A stretch of DNA of 64,000 nt, from NCBI GenBank assembly GCA_024402565.1, contig JAKSTM010000004.1:1-64000 (forward strand), given 5' to 3'. This DNA is from Treponema sp. (GTDB lineage: Bacteria; Spirochaetota; Spirochaetia; Treponematales; Treponemataceae). Both the position numbers and the translations under genes were made by a program. The notes under the pieces were generated by a model. The model did no database searches. It saw only the letters and a program-made list of their open reading frames with translations, and was not told the origin of the DNA. Numbering within the stretch: the stretch's first letter is position 1; each line of letters opens with the position of its first letter. Positions 7,708 to 16,564 of this stretch are shown here, piece by piece.

Positions 7708-9357
7708 ATGATCAGTGTCAGCGATTTAAGTTTAAGATTCAGTGAAAAACCACTTTTTAAAGATGTAAACCTTAAGTTTACTCCGGGAAACTGTTACGGA
7801 ATTATCGGTGCAAACGGTGCCGGTAAATCAACATTCCTGAAAATCCTTTCAGGTGAACAGGATCACGATACAGGTACTATTACTATGACTCCGGGCGAAC
7901 GCATGGCTGTTCTTAAACAGGACCACTTTGCTTACGATGAATATTCGGTAAAAGAAACTGTAATGATGGGTTACCCAAAGCTTTACGAAGTTTCTAAAGC
8001 TCGCGACGAAATTTATGCCAAAGCAGACTTCACAGAAGAAGACGGAATCAAATCTGCAGAACTGGAAGCGGAATTCGGTGAACTTGGCGGATACGAATCT
8101 GAAAATCAGATTGAACAGATGCTTTCGGGTCTGGGACTAGAAGAAGAATTCCACGACAGCATGATGGCAGACCTGGACGAAAGCCAGAAGGTTCGCGTTC
8201 TCCTTGCACAGGCAATTTTCGGAAATCCTGATGTTCTGATTCTTGACGAACCTACAAACGGTCTCGATATCGAATCAATTACATGGCTTGAAAACTTCCT
8301 TATGGAATTTGAAAACACAGTTATCGTTGTTTCCCATGACCGTCACTTCCTGAACACAATCTGTACATTCATCTGTGACATTGACTACGGAAAGATTACT
8401 CAGTTTGCCGGAAACTATGACTTCTGGTATCAGATGAGCCAGATTCTCCAGCGTCAGGCAAAGGACCAGCAGAAAAAGAACGAAGACAAGATGAAGGACT
8501 TGCGTGACTTTATCCAGCGCTTCTCTTCAAATGCCGCTCAGGCAAAGCAGGCTACAAGCCGTAAAAAGATTTACGACAAACTGGCTCAGGAAGTGGAAGA
8601 TCTTCCAGTTACAAGCCGTAAGTTCCCTTATGTAAACTTCAAGCCGGACCGCGAAATCGGTAACAATGTTCTGAATGTAGAAGGACTTAATCTTACTGAA
8701 GAAGGAATTACTCTTCTTAAAGATTTCAGCCTTAGCGTAGGCCGTACAGATAAAATCGCCTTTGTAGGTATTGAACACAATTCTATTACAGAATTCTTTA
8801 ATATTATCGCTGGTGATAAAAAAGCTGACTCTGGTACTTTCCAGTGGGGACAGACTACAAGTCAGGCATACCTTGCTCGTGATAATAACGAATACTTTGC
8901 AAATGATTACAATATTACTGACTGGCTTAAGCAGTATTCTAAAGAACAGGACGATGCTTACGTCCGTGGCTTCCTTGGCCGTATGCTCTTCAGCGGTGAC
9001 GAATCTCTTAAAAAAGTAAAGGTTCTTTCCGGTGGTGAAAAAGTTCGCTGTATGCTTTCTAAAATCATGCTTAGTGGTGCAAACGTTCTTATTATGGACG
9101 ACCCTACAAACCACCTGGACCTGGAAGCCATTCAGTCTTTGAACGAAGGCCTTATCAACTTCCCTGGTGTAATTCTCTTTACATCACACGACCACGAATT
9201 CATTCAGTCTATTGCAAACCGCATTATCGAAATCACACCAAACGGCGTAATCGACCGCATGATGCCATTTGACGACTACATCACTGATGACAGTGTTACT
9301 GAACTTCGTAAGAAAATGTATGAAGGAACGGGGAAGAAAATCAAATATCGCGTGTAA
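7708..9357 (+). CDS. ABC-F family ATPase, YbiT-like, second ATP site degenerate
   Basis: A 549-residue soluble twin-ATPase. ABC-F proteins act on ribosomes rather than in transport, and the pattern of the first half (GANGAGKSTFLKIL, QDHFAYDEYSV, LLAQAIF) matches E. coli YbiT closely. Domain 1 has Walker A at about 34-42 and Walker B LILDEPTNGLD. The interdomain linker (about 250-300) is basic and helical. In domain 2 the Walker A region (352-364) reads FVGIEHNSITEFF, without the Gly-Lys-Ser/Thr core. Its Walker B reads LIMDDPTNHLD, with Asp in place of the catalytic Glu, while the LSGGE signature is intact. ATP turnover is therefore expected to be asymmetric. Confidence 0.9.
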   Translation: MISVSDLSLRFSEKPLFKDVNLKFTPGNCYGIIGANGAGKSTFLKILSGEQDHDTGTITMTPGERMAVLKQDHFAYDEYSVKETVMMGYPKLYEVSKARDEIYAKADFTEEDGIKSAELEAEFGELGGYESENQIEQMLSGLGLEEEFHDSMMADLDESQKVRVLLAQAIFGNPDVLILDEPTNGLDIESITWLENFLMEFENTVIVVSHDRHFLNTICTFICDIDYGKITQFAGNYDFWYQMSQILQRQAKDQQKKNEDKMKDLRDFIQRFSSNAAQAKQATSRKKIYDKLAQEVEDLPVTSRKFPYVNFKPDREIGNNVLNVEGLNLTEEGITLLKDFSLSVGRTDKIAFVGIEHNSITEFFNIIAGDKKADSGTFQWGQTTSQAYLARDNNEYFANDYNITDWLKQYSKEQDDAYVRGFLGRMLFSGDESLKKVKVLSGGEKVRCMLSKIMLSGANVLIMDDPTNHLDLEAIQSLNEGLINFPGVILFTSHDHEFIQSIANRIIEITPNGVIDRMMPFDDYITDDSVTELRKKMYEGTGKKIKYRV

Positions 9358-9368
9358 CGCGATATTTG
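9342..9368 (+). other. perfect 11-bp hairpin with the stop codon in its loop
   Basis: CAAATATCGCG (9342-9352) pairs fully with CGCGATATTTG (9358-9368), and the loop TGTAA holds the TAA stop of the ABC-F gene. There is no following T-run, so a classical terminator is unlikely. It may be a 3'-end stability or processing structure. Confidence 0.6.
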
Positions 9369-9401
9369 TAGGTAATAAGTAATAGGTAATAAGTAATAAT
9401 T
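9369..9401 (+). repeat. TAATAGG/TAATAAG stop-codon-rich microsatellite
   Basis: A degenerate tandem of GTAATAAGTAATAG-type units. Related stretches lie at 17708-17752, 23903-23968, 30127-30161, 47897-47946 and 48595-48640. Every frame contains TAA or TAG. Confidence 0.7.
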
Positions 9402-9411
9402 GGGGGATTTT

Positions 9412-9939
9412 ATGCTTCGTATTGCTATTTCTGGAAAATCGGGATGCGGGAATACAACTGTAAGTACTTTGCTTTCAGAAAAGCTTGGAGTAACACTTAT
9501 AAATTATACTTTCAGACAGCTGGCGGCTGAAAAGGGGCTTACTCTGGCACAGGTTATTGAAAATGCTAAGACCGATGATTCATATGACAAATATGTAGAT
9601 ACTCATCAGGTTGAGCTTGCTATGAAAGAATCCTGTGTTCTTGGAAGCCGCCTTGCCATCTGGATGCTTAAGGAAGCTGACCTTAAAGTCTACTTGTATG
9701 CCAGTGACGAAACCCGTGCAGGCCGTGTCTTTAATCGCGAAGGCGGCGATATTGAAGAAATCAAACGCTTTACTGCAATGCGCGACTCAGAAGATTCCCG
9801 CCGCTATAAAGCACTCTACAATATCGACAACAACGATTACCAGTTCTGTGACCTCATCATTGACACTGCAGATAAAAATCCTGAACAGATTGTCGACCTT
9901 ATCCTTTCAGAAATTCAGAAACGCGGCCTTTCAAAGTAA
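9412..9939 (+). CDS. cmk: cytidylate kinase-like protein
   Basis: Phosphorylates CMP/dCMP to the diphosphate in pyrimidine salvage. The start chosen is ATG 9412, behind GGGGG, giving 175 residues; a TTG four codons earlier is less likely. The P-loop is GKSGCGNTT (residues 5-13), with Asn where type-2 cytidylate kinases usually have Gly or Ser. The following pattern (LINYTFRQLAAEKGLTLAQV, LGSRLAIWML, then RAGRVFNREGG as the LID region) matches the short archaeal/spirochaete type rather than the 220-residue E. coli type. The Asn in the P-loop and the general nature of the family leave some doubt about the exact substrate. Confidence 0.78.
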   Translation: MLRIAISGKSGCGNTTVSTLLSEKLGVTLINYTFRQLAAEKGLTLAQVIENAKTDDSYDKYVDTHQVELAMKESCVLGSRLAIWMLKEADLKVYLYASDETRAGRVFNREGGDIEEIKRFTAMRDSEDSRRYKALYNIDNNDYQFCDLIIDTADKNPEQIVDLILSEIQKRGLSK

Positions 9940-10034
9940 AAATCTGAACTACTATCAGTATTATGACGGTCTTCTTAGATCTCCAGGAATTGGCCTTGGA
10001 GGTGAAAACGATCCTGTTAGTCAAGCTGAGCTTA

Positions 10035-10646
10035 TCATTTCAGCCAGCCATTTTTAATAGCTCGTTCAATATTGGCTTCGTACCAGTTTTTTAGTTCTGG
10101 AATTACATCTATTGCAGGTCCTATGCGTTTGTTTACAGCCTCAACAGAAGGTTTACCTTCAACCCAGGTATGGCCTTCTGTTAAAGTGTTGTGCAAAAAT
10201 GGCTGGATTCTATCCATTGCAGCGGCATATTTTGCATCTGGAGTTTTCATTTCATCAAATTCTTCCCAAAGTGTTCTGAATTCCTTTCCTAAATGTTTTG
10301 GAATTTCAGAAAAAAGTTTATCTGCGGCCTGTTGTTCACGAAGTGCTTTATCTTTGTTGGCATTTGTGTCGTAAGCAAATGTGTCTCCTGCATAAATTTC
10401 CACCAAATCATGAACAATACACATTTGAACTGAGCGGGAAATGTCACATCCTTCTGGTGCATAATCCTTAAAAAGCATAGCCATAAGTGCAATGTGCCAG
10501 GAATGTTCAGCATCATTTTCCCGACGGCTTTTATTTACAAGTAAGGTTCTTCTGCTGATTGCTGTCATTTTATCTACTTCCGCAGTGAACTTTAAAAGCT
10601 GATTTATTTTTTCGTCATTACCAGGTAAGAAGTTTTCTATTTCCAT
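10035..10646 (-). CDS. HD-domain phosphohydrolase (YfbR/HDDC2-like)
   Basis: A 203-residue HD-superfamily metal hydrolase. The first histidine is in NDAEHSWHIALMA (about residue 48), the His-Asp pair in CIVHDLVEIYAGD (about 84-96), and a later Asp in AAAMDRIQPFLHN. The layout matches YfbR and HDDC2, which hydrolyse deoxynucleoside 5'-monophosphates. This activity is inferred from the fold. It is a single gene, convergent with cmk, from which it is separated by 95 bp containing nothing recognisable. Confidence 0.82.
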   Translation of the reverse strand: MEIENFLPGNDEKINQLLKFTAEVDKMTAISRRTLLVNKSRRENDAEHSWHIALMAMLFKDYAPEGCDISRSVQMCIVHDLVEIYAGDTFAYDTNANKDKALREQQAADKLFSEIPKHLGKEFRTLWEEFDEMKTPDAKYAAAMDRIQPFLHNTLTEGHTWVEGKPSVEAVNKRIGPAIDVIPELKNWYEANIERAIKNGWLK

Positions 10647-10680
10647 CTTGTTTTCTATTCCTTTTGTTGTTTTTAATAAA

Positions 10681-10990
10681 GTATCAAATCATTTTCTCTT
10701 AAGCAAGGTTCTAACATGGTAAATATATTTTCATCCATAATTTTGTAGCCTTTAGAATTACAGTGAGTCATGTCATATTTGCAATCTGAATGTCCCCAAG
10801 CTCCAGACCATGCATCCCATCAAAAATGTCATTTCCACCAAAATCAAAAATAAGAACTGCAGGCCATATTAAGGGCCTGCGCTATGTCTTCATCAAAAAG
10901 TTTTCTGACGTTCTCCACGACTGTAATTTGGTCTCATAATTTCTTCCACCTTGCGTAGAAGTTTAGTTCAAAGATTTATTTTTTTGAAAA
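10681..10990 (-). pseudogene. remnant of an SGNH/GDSL hydrolase gene
   Basis: No intact gene lies between 10647 and 11224. On the minus strand, pieces of an SGNH esterase are readable in shifted frames: VRKLFDEDIAQALN near 10880, AVLIFDFGGNDIFDG near 10860-10815 (with the GGND block), and YDMTHCNSKGYKIMDEN near 10775-10725 (the block V Asp-x-x-His motif). At least two frameshifts separate them, and the N-terminal GDS block is missing. This is a decayed gene, and its 5' part appears deleted up to the following nuclease-family gene. Confidence 0.7.
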
Positions 10991-11224
10991 TACATGAGAA
11001 TTGCCGCTTACATTTTTCTCTTGATTTTTTGCTTTTTCTTTACTACATTTTTAAACGTAAAGGGTTATAGTTGGTGCTATTTAGGTTCCCAATATTGTGA
11101 TTATTTGTTAACTGAATCTTTATGATTCTTTTACTGGCTATACGAGTTTTACCACACGTCTTCAGAGTTGGGACTGAAGGACTAAGGCACAGTCGTGTCT
11201 TTATTCCAATTTCAGGAGACGTGT

Positions 11225-12238
11225 ATGGCATTATCTTATAGACCATCTCGTGATGCACTATTAAATCCTTGTGCAGATCCAACTTTCAAAATTATTTTTA
11301 CTGATGATTCCGACGAATCTCGCGGTGCTTTGACCTGTTTTCTTTCCGACATTCTGGATAAGCAGGTTACTGACGTAGTTCTTCAACCCAATGAGCTTTC
11401 CGGAGAAGCTCTTGATGACAAACAGTCTGAATTCGATATCAACTGCAAAATTGAAGGCAAGGCGGTTAATATTGAAATGCAGGGACGGAATGAAAATGCC
11501 TGTTATGGCAAGCGTGCTGAGTATCATGTGGCTCACTTATTGAATCACTACACACCAAAAGGTAAAAGCTGGCAGGATATTCCTCAGGTTTTCCAGATTT
11601 CAGTTCTCAATTTTATCTTTGATGCGGAAGAGGAGAATTGCATAAACTGGTACAATATGAAAAATGCAGATGGTCGTCAGATAGAAAATCTTCTGAACGT
11701 AATCTTCATTGAATTGCCGAAGATAAAGCAGCTTCCAGATGATGTTTCAAAATTGACCAAAACTCAGATGTGGGGTAAATTCTTCTTATATGCTTCCAAT
11801 AAAGATAAGCAGAACTTTGTAAAAGAGCTTTGTGCTCATAACAGGGGGATAAATATGGCAGTAACAGTACTTGAACACGTAAGTCAGGACGAAATGAACT
11901 GGTATCACGAAAGCCGATACTGGATTCATGTTTCAGATATGAAGACAGCAGAACAGCATGCTATAGAAACCGGTATGGCAAAGGGCATGGAAGAAGGACT
12001 TGCAAAGGGCATGGAAGAAGGACTTGTTAAGGGCATGGAAGAAGGACTTGCTAAGGGCATGGAAAAGGGGCTTGAGCAAGGTATGCAACAAGGCTTAGAA
12101 AAAGGCTTAGAACAAGGTGCAATACAGCAAAATTTTGAAAATGCCAGAAAAATGATGGAATGCAACATAGATTTTGAAACGATTTTCAAAGTAACTGGAG
12201 TATCAGAAGATGAATTAGTAAAACACTATAATTCATAG
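11225..12238 (+). CDS. Rpn/PD-(D/E)XK nuclease family protein with heptad-like tail repeats
   Basis: A second member of the PDDEXK_2/Rpn putative transposase family, 337 residues from ATG 11225. AGGAG at 11214-11218 supports this start. The family pattern is clear: PTFKIIFTDDSDESRGALTC, then SEFDINCKIEGKAVNIEMQGR with the Asp and Glu-x-Gln catalytic positions, then RAEYHVAHLL. The tail holds four copies of an 8-residue unit (KGMEEGLA), encoded by 24-bp DNA repeats from about 11981 to 12076, followed by a Gln/Glu-rich helix. It is only distantly similar to the 3.2-kb copy. It sits beside a decayed gene, which suggests a recombination-prone site. Confidence 0.83.
   Translation: MALSYRPSRDALLNPCADPTFKIIFTDDSDESRGALTCFLSDILDKQVTDVVLQPNELSGEALDDKQSEFDINCKIEGKAVNIEMQGRNENACYGKRAEYHVAHLLNHYTPKGKSWQDIPQVFQISVLNFIFDAEEENCINWYNMKNADGRQIENLLNVIFIELPKIKQLPDDVSKLTKTQMWGKFFLYASNKDKQNFVKELCAHNRGINMAVTVLEHVSQDEMNWYHESRYWIHVSDMKTAEQHAIETGMAKGMEEGLAKGMEEGLVKGMEEGLAKGMEKGLEQGMQQGLEKGLEQGAIQQNFENARKMMECNIDFETIFKVTGVSEDELVKHYNS
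11981..12076 (+). repeat. four 24-bp in-frame tandem repeats
   Basis: Units of AAGGGCATGGAAGAAGGACT plus four bases repeat about four times in frame, inside the Rpn-family gene. Copy number can change without breaking the frame, so length variation between strains is likely. Confidence 0.85.
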
Positions 12239-12346
12239 CAAGCAGATAACCAAAGCTTTTGTTCTTGTATTTTATAACGGACCTTGTTTGATACGTGAAA
12301 ATTGACGCTTACGTGGTTTCGACAAATTCAACCACCGAGGGGAGAT

Positions 12347-12375
12347 AAAAAAAACAACCGGGCTTTAGGCCCGGT
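12347..12375 (-). terminator. rho-independent terminator of the sugar operon
   Basis: Read on the minus strand, CCGGGC-CTAAA-GCCCGG is followed within a few bases by a run of eight T. It lies about 70 bp downstream of the stop of the permease gene and closes the long minus-strand operon. Confidence 0.85.
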
Positions 12376-12442
12376 GTGAAAACTTAATTCGACGAATCAG
12401 TTTTTTTAGAAGGAAAACAATAAATAAAAAATTACTTACAAG

Positions 12443-13681
12443 CTATTTTGAACTTTTGCGTTTCTTTGAAACTACATCAAAGATAACAGCAAGGAGAAGT
12501 ACGAGACCTTTAACAGCGCGCTGCCAGTTCATGTCTACGCCAAGAATTGACATACCGTTGTTTAAGATTCCCATAAATACGGCACCGATTACAGCGCCTC
12601 CAACTGTACCTGTTCCACCATATGCCGAAGCACCACCGATGAAACATGAAGCGATAGCATCCATTTCGTAGTTCTGACCTGCTGTTGGAGCAGCGGAGTT
12701 CAAACGAGCAGCAACTACAAGTGCGGCAACTCCCGAAAGGAAGCCCATGTTTGTGTATGCAAAGAACATTACTTTGTCTGTGTTTACACCAGAAAGTTTT
12801 GCAGCCTTTTCGTTACCACCGATTGCATAAAGATAGCGGCCTGGAACTGTGTTCTGTGTAAAGTAAGCGTATGCCAGAACGATGATGGCTACGATAAGAA
12901 GTACGATTGGGATACCTTTGTCTTTTCCCAGTAAGATTCCCAGTGCCATGATAACTGCACAAAGGATTACCTGTTTTGCGATGAAGTTTCCTTTTGAAGA
13001 AACTGAATATCCCTTACGGCGTTTTGAAGCACGGCCCATAATTCCCATTGCCAGAATCAGGGCACATACAGCGATAGCAACAATCAAAGTTACTGTGAAT
13101 GTAATCTTCTGGTTTTTCTGAATAATTGCAAAGAATTCTGCATCTGGCATTTCGTCTGTGGCCTGTTTCAGGAACATGTCAGGAATGTAAGAAGCAAAGA
13201 GGTTCATGTAATTCTTTGGGAATGGAGAGATTGTCATTCCGTTCAGAATGAGAAGTGAAACACCGCGCCATAAAAGCATACCCGAAAGGGTACAGATGAA
13301 TGGCGGAATGTGAACGAAGGCAATCCAGAAACCGTGCCAGGCACCTACCATAAGTCCAACGATGAGACAAAGGAGGATTGTGAGCCAAACTGGCCATCCC
13401 ATGTTGATTATGAGGGTACCGGCAACGGCGCCTACGAGACATACTATAGAACCTACAGAAAGGTCGATGTTACCACCTGTAAGGATACAAAGAAGCATAC
13501 CTGTTGCAAGAATTACAACGTAAGCATTCTGGTTGATGATGTTTGTAATATTTGATGGAGCAAAAAGAGAACCTTTTCCGGCTCCAACAATCAGTACCTG
13601 AAAGAGTACTGTAACTGCAAGCAAAACAAAAATCATTGTGTTGCTTTTCAGTGTCTTTTTAATCTGGTCTAATCCTTTCAT
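12443..13681 (-). CDS. mmsB: monosaccharide ABC transporter permease (MmsB/GguB/XylH type)
   Basis: The membrane subunit of a CUT2 sugar importer. ATG 13681, with GGGGA just upstream, gives 412 residues; an ATG four codons earlier is possible. About ten membrane segments are visible, and GGNIDLSVGSIVCLVGA near residue 70 is the CUT2 permease signature. A long cytoplasmic insertion (about 150-230, rich in Lys/Arg) separates GguB/XylH-type permeases from the 330-residue RbsC type. The C-terminal GGASAYGGTGTVGGAVIGA is also conserved. It is the last gene of the operon, after its ATPase and binding protein. Confidence 0.9.
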   Translation of the reverse strand: MKGLDQIKKTLKSNTMIFVLLAVTVLFQVLIVGAGKGSLFAPSNITNIINQNAYVVILATGMLLCILTGGNIDLSVGSIVCLVGAVAGTLIINMGWPVWLTILLCLIVGLMVGAWHGFWIAFVHIPPFICTLSGMLLWRGVSLLILNGMTISPFPKNYMNLFASYIPDMFLKQATDEMPDAEFFAIIQKNQKITFTVTLIVAIAVCALILAMGIMGRASKRRKGYSVSSKGNFIAKQVILCAVIMALGILLGKDKGIPIVLLIVAIIVLAYAYFTQNTVPGRYLYAIGGNEKAAKLSGVNTDKVMFFAYTNMGFLSGVAALVVAARLNSAAPTAGQNYEMDAIASCFIGGASAYGGTGTVGGAVIGAVFMGILNNGMSILGVDMNWQRAVKGLVLLLAVIFDVVSKKRKSSK

Positions 13682-13717
13682 ATTAATCCCCATTTTTATT
13701 TATTTACTTGCAACAGG

Positions 13718-15247
13718 TTATTTGCAAGAGTTGATGATGCAGGTCATAATCTTTTCCTGGTCTGCGTCTTTTGCATCCATTTCGGCAATCATGCGTCCTT
13801 CGTTCATAACGTAGATACGGTCACTCATGCCCAGGACTTCAGGCATTTCTGAAGAAATCAGAATAACTGATTTTCCTTCGGCTACCATGCGGTTGATGAT
13901 ACAGTAGATTTCGTACTTGGCACCAACGTCGATACCGCGTGTAGGTTCGTCCAGAATCAGAATGTCAGGATCTGCAAAGAGCCATTTTCCAAGGAGAACT
14001 TTCTGCATGTTTCCACCGGAAAGGTTTCCTACATTTTCCATAACCGAAGCACATTTTGTGTGCATTTCTTTTGCCATGTTTTCTGAAACCTGCTTTTCTT
14101 TTGCAAAGTCGATTACCCAATGGTTAGAAATCTTTTCTGGTTTTGCTGCTGTGGTATTTTTTGTAATGCTTTCTGTAAGGATAAGTCCGTTTCCTTTGCG
14201 GTCTTCTGTTACATAAGCGATACCGGCATTAATTGCAGATTTTACATTTGGGAACTGGATTTCTTTTCCGTCTTTGAAAATCTGTCCTGAAATATTTGAG
14301 CCGTAAGAACGACCGAAAATACTCATGGCAAGTTCAGTACGTCCAGCCCCCATAAGACCGGAAATACCTAAAACTTCACCGCGGCGCAGGTTAAAGTTTA
14401 CGTTGTCACAAACTTTAATTCCGTCAAAAATAGGGTGGTCTACATTCCAGTTTTTAACTTCGAAGCAGATTTCTCCAACTTTTGAATCGCGTTTAGGGAA
14501 GCGGTCTGCAATCTCACGTCCAACCATGGCCTGAATAATTGTTTCTTCGCTGAAAGAATCGTTTTTCTTATCCAGAGTTTTAATTACGGCACCGTCACGG
14601 ATAACTGTGATTTTGTCTGCAACGTATGAGATTTCATTTAATTTATGTGAAATAATAATTGAAGTCATGCCTTGTTTTTTGAATTCCAGCATGAGGTCAA
14701 GGAGATGTCTTGATTCAGTTTCATTCAAAGATGCAGTAGGTTCGTCCAGAATAAGAAGTCTTACTTTTTTACCCAGAGCCTTTGCAATTTCTACCAGCTG
14801 CTGTTTACCAACCCCGATGTCTTTGATGAGTGTGTGTGAAGATTCTTTGAGACCAACCTGTGCTAAAAGCTCGTCAGCTTTATGATAAGTTTCGTCCCAG
14901 TTGATTTTTGCTTTGCTTCCTCTTTCGTTTCCCAGAAACATGTTTTCTGCAATAGAAAGGAGAGGAACCAGAGCCAGTTCCTGATGAATAATAACAATTC
15001 CGCGTTCTTCACTGTCGCGGATTTTTTGGAACTTACAGATTTCTCCGTCGTATACAATGTCTCCCGAATATGTTCCGTATCCGTAAATACCCGAAAGTAC
15101 ATTCATAAGTGTAGATTTTCCGGCTCCGTTTTCACCACAGAGAGCATGGATTTCACCTTCTTCAACTGTAAGGCTTACATCGCTCAGGGCTTTTACACCC
15201 GGAAATTCTTTTGTAATATGTTTCATTTCCAATAATGCTTTTGCCAT
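13718..15247 (-). CDS. mmsA: monosaccharide ABC transporter ATP-binding protein (MmsA/GguA type)
   Basis: A tandem ATPase of 509 residues that powers the CUT2 importer. Start ATG 15247 has AGGAG seven bases upstream, and an in-frame start 18 codons earlier lacks one. Domain 1 has Walker A GENGAGKST (about residues 37-45), a signature region IGVGKQQLVEIAKAL and Walker B LLILDEPTAS. Domain 2 has the usual CUT2 degenerate A-loop (GLMGAGRTEL), signature LSGGNMQKVLLGK and ILDEPTRGIDVG. It lies between the ChvE-like binding protein and the permease, 36 bp from the latter. Confidence 0.93.
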   Translation of the reverse strand: MAKALLEMKHITKEFPGVKALSDVSLTVEEGEIHALCGENGAGKSTLMNVLSGIYGYGTYSGDIVYDGEICKFQKIRDSEERGIVIIHQELALVPLLSIAENMFLGNERGSKAKINWDETYHKADELLAQVGLKESSHTLIKDIGVGKQQLVEIAKALGKKVRLLILDEPTASLNETESRHLLDLMLEFKKQGMTSIIISHKLNEISYVADKITVIRDGAVIKTLDKKNDSFSEETIIQAMVGREIADRFPKRDSKVGEICFEVKNWNVDHPIFDGIKVCDNVNFNLRRGEVLGISGLMGAGRTELAMSIFGRSYGSNISGQIFKDGKEIQFPNVKSAINAGIAYVTEDRKGNGLILTESITKNTTAAKPEKISNHWVIDFAKEKQVSENMAKEMHTKCASVMENVGNLSGGNMQKVLLGKWLFADPDILILDEPTRGIDVGAKYEIYCIINRMVAEGKSVILISSEMPEVLGMSDRIYVMNEGRMIAEMDAKDADQEKIMTCIINSCK

Positions 15248-15322
15248 TGGAATCTCCTGTAATAAATTTAGGAACTGGCCCTTCGCAAAGCTCCGGGCCA
15301 CGTTTTACTTATTAGCTAGTTA

Positions 15323-16393
15323 TTAAAGCTGTTCTGCTTTGTAGTATCCTGAATCGATGAGCAGTGATTTGTAGTTATTGATGTCACCGAATACTGGTTC
15401 ACAAAGGTAAGAAGGAATTACACCTGTTCCGTTGTCGTATGTTTTTGTATCGTTGATTTCTGGTTTTGTTCCCTTAAGGATAGCGTCAACCATACCAACA
15501 ACTTTTTCTGCCAGTGTACGTGTGTCTTTGAATACAGACATAGCCTGTGTTCCAGCAATCATGTTTTTAACAGATACGATATCACAGTCCTGTCCAGTAA
15601 TGATTGGGAAGTTAGATTTGTTGTAACCAGCATTGATAAGAGCATTTGTAATACCCATAGCACATGAGTCGTTTGAAGAGTAAACAGCATCAAGTCTTGT
15701 TCCGCGTGGGCCATATCCGTTAGATGTGATAAGGTTTTCCATACGTTTCTGAGCTTCTTCTGTAGACCAGTTGAGTGTTGCACACTGTGCTTTTTCTGTC
15801 TGTCCTGAGCGGCAAACCAGAACACCTTTTTCAAGGTATGGTTTCAGGATGTCCATAGCACCACCGAAGAAGAAGTTGATGTTGTTGTCATCAGGTGAAC
15901 CTGTGAAGAATTCGATATAAGCTGGATCATCAGCTGAACGTGTATTCAGGTTCAGGTGATCTACCAGGTAGTTACCCTGGATTGTACCTACTTTGTAGTT
16001 GTCGAATGTTGCATAGTAAGTAACAGCATTTGAGTTCATGATAAGGCGGTCATAAGCGATAACTGGGATCTGCTTTTTGCGAGCTCCGTCCAGTGCGTTT
16101 TTAAGAGCTGAACCGTCGATAGAAGCGATAACAAGTACTTTACAGTTGCTTGTAATCATGTTTTCAATCTGTGAAACCTGTGTTGCGATATCGTTGTTTG
16201 CATACTGAAGGTCAACAACGTATCCTGCTTTTTCAAGCTGAGCTTTCATGTTCGCTCCGTCCTGATTCCAGCGCTGAAGGTCTTTTGTAGGCATAGAAAC
16301 ACCAACTTTTGTACCACCAGATTTTTTTCCACCACAGCTTACCATTGTGAAAGCCATAAGAGCAGCAGCGATAACTGCTAAGATTTTTTTCAT
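15323..16393 (-). CDS. chvE: monosaccharide-binding lipoprotein, ChvE-like
   Basis: The extracytoplasmic sugar receptor of the importer, 356 residues. The signal peptide ends in the lipobox MVSC (Cys20), so it is membrane-anchored by lipid. The body matches ChvE/XylF binding proteins: PTKDLQRWNQDG, IASIDGSALKNAL, IPVIAYDRLI, FFTGSPDDNN, then GQDCDIVSVKNMIAG and TKTYDNGTGVIPSYL. A strong AGGAGG precedes the ATG. The 170 bp upstream hold an AAACGTTT palindrome (16528-16535) and probably a separate promoter, which would give extra binding-protein messenger. ChvE homologues bind several pentoses and hexoses, so the ligand cannot be fixed. Confidence 0.92.
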   Translation of the reverse strand: MKKILAVIAAALMAFTMVSCGGKKSGGTKVGVSMPTKDLQRWNQDGANMKAQLEKAGYVVDLQYANNDIATQVSQIENMITSNCKVLVIASIDGSALKNALDGARKKQIPVIAYDRLIMNSNAVTYYATFDNYKVGTIQGNYLVDHLNLNTRSADDPAYIEFFTGSPDDNNINFFFGGAMDILKPYLEKGVLVCRSGQTEKAQCATLNWSTEEAQKRMENLITSNGYGPRGTRLDAVYSSNDSCAMGITNALINAGYNKSNFPIITGQDCDIVSVKNMIAGTQAMSVFKDTRTLAEKVVGMVDAILKGTKPEINDTKTYDNGTGVIPSYLCEPVFGDINNYKSLLIDSGYYKAEQL

Positions 16394-16564
16394 AAGAAAT
16401 CCTCCTAATTTTGATATCTTATTTTTTTTTCTTAAGAACAGTATAGGGGGAAAAAGGGGAGTCGTACGGCCTAAATTCTTAAATATTTTGTGAAATTTAG
16501 GATTCTGAAAGAATTTATAAGATTTTTAAACGTTTTAAATTAGTATTTTTTTGTGGTTAAAAAA

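Noticed and set aside
9940-10034. Possible peptide (YYDGLLRSPGIGLGGENDPV) after cmk
   Set aside because: No own start with a ribosome site and no recognised family. It may be a gene fragment, but support is insufficient.
12312-12334. GTGGTT...AACCAC hairpin as terminator of the second Rpn-family gene
   Set aside because: Six-base stem, 11-base loop and no T-run on the plus strand.
16528-16535. AAACGTTT palindrome as a LacI-type or cre operator before chvE
   Set aside because: Only eight bases of symmetry in AT-rich DNA, and no LacI-type regulator is encoded nearby. Too weak to list as a site.
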